Positions 22,324-23,992 of a stretch of DNA of 23,992 bases are shown one piece after another. The DNA is from a virus, in IMG/VR virus record IMGVR_UViG_3300020463_000131, positions 1-23,992 of that record; one strand, written 5' to 3'. Under the pieces are notes generated by a model. The model was not told the DNA's origin. It was given only the letters and a program-made list of their open reading frames with translations, and did not search any database. Each line of letters starts with the position of its first letter. The stretch's first letter is position 1. A program made the translations under genes and the position numbers.

Positions 22324-22761
22324 TTATCTAACCCTCGCTAACGACACATCTAATGTTACAATTTCTTTTGTGTTGACCACCTGAAACTCTACTGTTGTGT
22401 CTAGTGTATTATTTTCTGGTTTCAGTAATACAGTTACTGATAAAACTCTTGCTCTTGGTTCGTGGTTTGTTATTGCATCGAATATTAAGTTTTGCACAAA
22501 CTCTGGATCAAACTCTGTATCTAATCCAAACAAAGCACTATTAAGGTTAGAACCAAAAAAATTATTAAATGGTTTCTCACCTCTAGAGGTTAACAGTAGA
22601 TTCTTTACTGACTGTTTTACCGCAGCCGCATCTACCTTCTTAAATATGTCACCTGCTGGTTTTGGACTGAAAGTCAAATCTATATCTTTATAAGCAACGT
22701 TACGAGAACTTACAATAGATTTGTTTAGTGAACCGTCTTCAATTGAAAATGCTCGTGCCAT
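22324..22761 (-). CDS. 25: Baseplate wedge protein gp25 (145 aa)
   Basis: This is a GPW/gp25 family protein. 'VKNLLLTSRGEKPFNNFFGS' (52-71) is the diagnostic 'I-x-x-L-L-x-T-x-x-G-E-(R/K)-x-x-x-P/N-x-F-G' segment, and IFDAITNHEPRARVLSV (93-109) contains the conserved E-P-R triad. 'TVEFQVVNTKEIVTLDVSLA' closes the domain. T4 gp25 is 132 residues; here the N-terminus is slightly longer. gp25 ties gp6 to the sheath end (gp53, gp54) and helps start sheath polymerisation. The gene starts 23 bases after a late promoter and runs directly into gp6, matching the conserved gp25-gp6 order of marine T4-like phages. Confidence 0.95.
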   Translation of the reverse strand: MARAFSIEDGSLNKSIVSSRNVAYKDIDLTFSPKPAGDIFKKVDAAAVKQSVKNLLLTSRGEKPFNNFFGSNLNSALFGLDTEFDPEFVQNLIFDAITNHEPRARVLSVTVLLKPENNTLDTTVEFQVVNTKEIVTLDVSLARVR

Positions 22762-22779
22762 GTATACCTCTAGTTAATT

Positions 22780-22804
22780 ACCACTATTTATAACGTTTAG
22801 TGGT
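22780..22804. repeat. Inverted repeat around the gp25 late promoter
   Basis: ACCACTA (22780-22786) and TAGTGGT (22798-22804) are a perfect 7-base inverted repeat with an 11-base loop. The loop and left arm contain the late promoter box, and the right arm holds the stop of the upstream gene. No U-tract follows, so this is not a standard terminator. Confidence 0.55.
22785..22792 (-). promoter_or_regulatory. T4-type late promoter for gp25-gp6-gp7
   Basis: Perfect TATAAATA on the minus strand (preceded by GT), 23 bases before the gp25 ATG at 22761. It begins directly after the stop codon of the hub gene and lies within the loop of a 7-base inverted repeat. Confidence 0.75.
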
Positions 22805-23992
22805 GTCCTACATCCTCAGATACTTTACTTTGTTCTATTATTTCAGTAAGTTCACCATTAGTTTGAGTATAATTGTTGTATCTTGTCTCAATAATGTTTC
22901 TATATCTCATTTTCCAGTCTGCACTTACTGGAGGCATTTGTATGATTATCTGTGCGTTAAGACTATTATCTGCGTTATATGAGTCATAATCTAATATCAT
23001 TTTATCAAAGTTTAGATAATCTTTACAGTGAGTTGCAATGTCAAACGTCTTATCGATGTCGATATTACCACCTCTGTTACGGATCTCGTACACAACTACC
23101 TGACCTCTAGTTGCAAGGAAGTTTAAACTTTCTGGATCTAGAACTTCACCTTCTTGTTTTTTATACAAACCTTCTGTTACAACTAACCTGTGTCTATTTG
23201 TTTTTTCCAGATGCTCTTGGATAGACAACATAAATTCTGCATGTACATAAAGGTTTCTTGCAATCTTCAATCTTTCAGTGTCATCTGTTATATGATCCAG
23301 AGTAATAGGATCACCATACCCACCTAAGAATTTAGCAAGTGGTGTACCCTTTGCTAACTTTGTCTTTGCGTTGATCACTTTATACTTATTGAACTGCAAT
23401 TCTGGATTGTACAATTGATTTGGTATGAGAGTTCTTGTAACAATAATGTTTGACTCATTTGCAATCCTCTCTGGAAAAACTCCTTCGTTTCCTAGTATCT
23501 TCCCAGATGGTAGTTTGGAAGTACCAGTAGTGTTTAGTATTCTTCCAATCTCAAATAATTCTGGCTTCTGTTGTACATAGGTTGGTGATAATATACCCTC
23601 AGATATAGCACGACCAATGAAAACTTTATTACGTACAGTGTTAGGATCTCTTAACTTACTTCTAACTCTCTCAGTTGTCAAGGTATAATTTGACACACCC
23701 CCATAAGAATTAGATTTGACAATAGTATCCTTCATTACATCGCCTGGATCTATTTGTACATTACGTATTCCTAAATTTGATTTATTTAAATAATCATCCA
23801 TGGTTGCGGATGTTGGGCCTGGTGCATTTACGGAACCACGAACAGTTGTATCAGTTGCAGTATTGTCTGCAGTATAACCTTGGGCAGAACCAGTATTCCC
23901 TGCACTACCTGCATCTGTGTCTGGGTCTGAGTAGTTTTGAGAGTTTGTAACATCTGCAGTAATGGATCTAACAGCTGTGCCTTGAAGATCTC
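22797..23992 (-). CDS. Hub/baseplate-associated protein, 5' end cut by window edge
   Basis: An ATG is present at 23801, but the frame is open for a further 63 codons to the edge with no stop, and those codons read as sensible Ser/Thr/Gly/Asp-rich protein. The gene therefore probably starts outside the window. The visible part has a low-complexity N-terminus (DVTNSQNYSDPDTDAG and following), then a well-structured region: 'LAKGTPLAKFLGGYGDPIT' (about 150-168 from the internal Met), 'IQEHLEKTNRHRLVVTEGLY', 'LATRGQVVVYEIRNRGGNID' and 'FDKMILDYDSYNADNSLNAQ', then IIIQMP. The last part has the strand order of a peptidase-M15-like (D-Ala-D-Ala carboxypeptidase) fold, but the zinc ligands are not evident. 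Position just before gp25 suggests a gp5/gp53-type hub or central baseplate protein of marine T4-like phages. Family not certain. Confidence 0.6.
   Translation of the reverse strand, partial: DLQGTAVRSITADVTNSQNYSDPDTDAGSAGNTGSAQGYTADNTATDTTVRGSVNAPGPTSATMDDYLNKSNLGIRNVQIDPGDVMKDTIVKSNSYGGVSNYTLTTERVRSKLRDPNTVRNKVFIGRAISEGILSPTYVQQKPELFEIGRILNTTGTSKLPSGKILGNEGVFPERIANESNIIVTRTLIPNQLYNPELQFNKYKVINAKTKLAKGTPLAKFLGGYGDPITLDHITDDTERLKIARNLYVHAEFMLSIQEHLEKTNRHRLVVTEGLYKKQEGEVLDPESLNFLATRGQVVVYEIRNRGGNIDIDKTFDIATHCKDYLNFDKMILDYDSYNADNSLNAQIIIQMPPVSADWKMRYRNIIETRYNNYTQTNGELTEIIEQSKVSEDVGHH

Noticed and set aside
23739-23801. ATG at 23801 as the true start of the hub gene
   Set aside because: The frame upstream is open to the edge and reads as plausible protein, with no ribosome site before this ATG (CATCCGCAACC), so it is probably internal.
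1-23992. tRNA genes, insertion sequences, attachment sites or an origin
   Set aside because: Nearly every base is within a gene; the small gaps hold only promoter-like sequence. No cloverleaf, transposase or long terminal repeats were seen.

Overview
The window is a piece of a tailed-phage genome: a large T4-like (contractile-tail) virus, most plausibly from the ocean. Four proteins line up with T4 baseplate-wedge proteins gp25, gp6, gp7 and gp8. The rest of the structural block looks like marine T4-like phages (cyanophage or pelagiphage type): a DUF4815-type tail protein, proteins studded with Asp-Ser-Ala, AT-rich DNA, genes overlapping by 1-4 bases, and T4-type late promoter boxes (TATAAATA). 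The sequence has no host marker such as a photosynthesis gene or tRNA, so the host is not determined.

Layout, read right to left because most genes are on the minus strand. A hub/baseplate protein is cut by the right edge (23992 to 22797). A late promoter then precedes gp25, gp6 and a shortened gp7 (22761-19406). A second late promoter precedes a gp9/gp10-type connector-like protein, gp8, the 1341-residue DUF4815 protein, a 528-residue structural protein, a 66-residue coiled-coil protein, two paralogous DSA-repeat proteins and a 329-residue protein (19359-9131). Next come a 176-residue helical protein and a radical SAM enzyme (9128-7405).

An accessory cassette lies at 4250-7429. On the plus strand it has a glycosyltransferase-like gene, a methyltransferase-like gene and two more glycosyltransferase-like genes, all overlapping. 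Divergent from these, on the minus strand, is a small protein-kinase-like gene. The 71 bases between the two divergent ATGs hold two sigma70-like promoters whose predicted starts fall on or next to the ATGs, plus a repeated TTGATGTCAAA element. Left of the cassette a third late promoter drives a tail-fibre block (4195 to the left edge): a BppU-like 114-residue protein, a 73-residue protein, a 1010-residue fibre protein, and a second fibre protein cut by the left edge.

Likely logic (inference): the right part builds the baseplate wedge, the middle part makes the connector and peripheral baseplate proteins, and the left part makes the fibres. The enzyme cassette between baseplate and fibre genes (three sugar transferases, a methyltransferase, a kinase-like protein, a radical SAM protein with a partner) could modify virion proteins or the host surface. 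It is the least explained and most interesting part of the window. No tRNA, CRISPR array, insertion sequence or replication origin was seen, and there is no gene-free stretch longer than about 100 bases.
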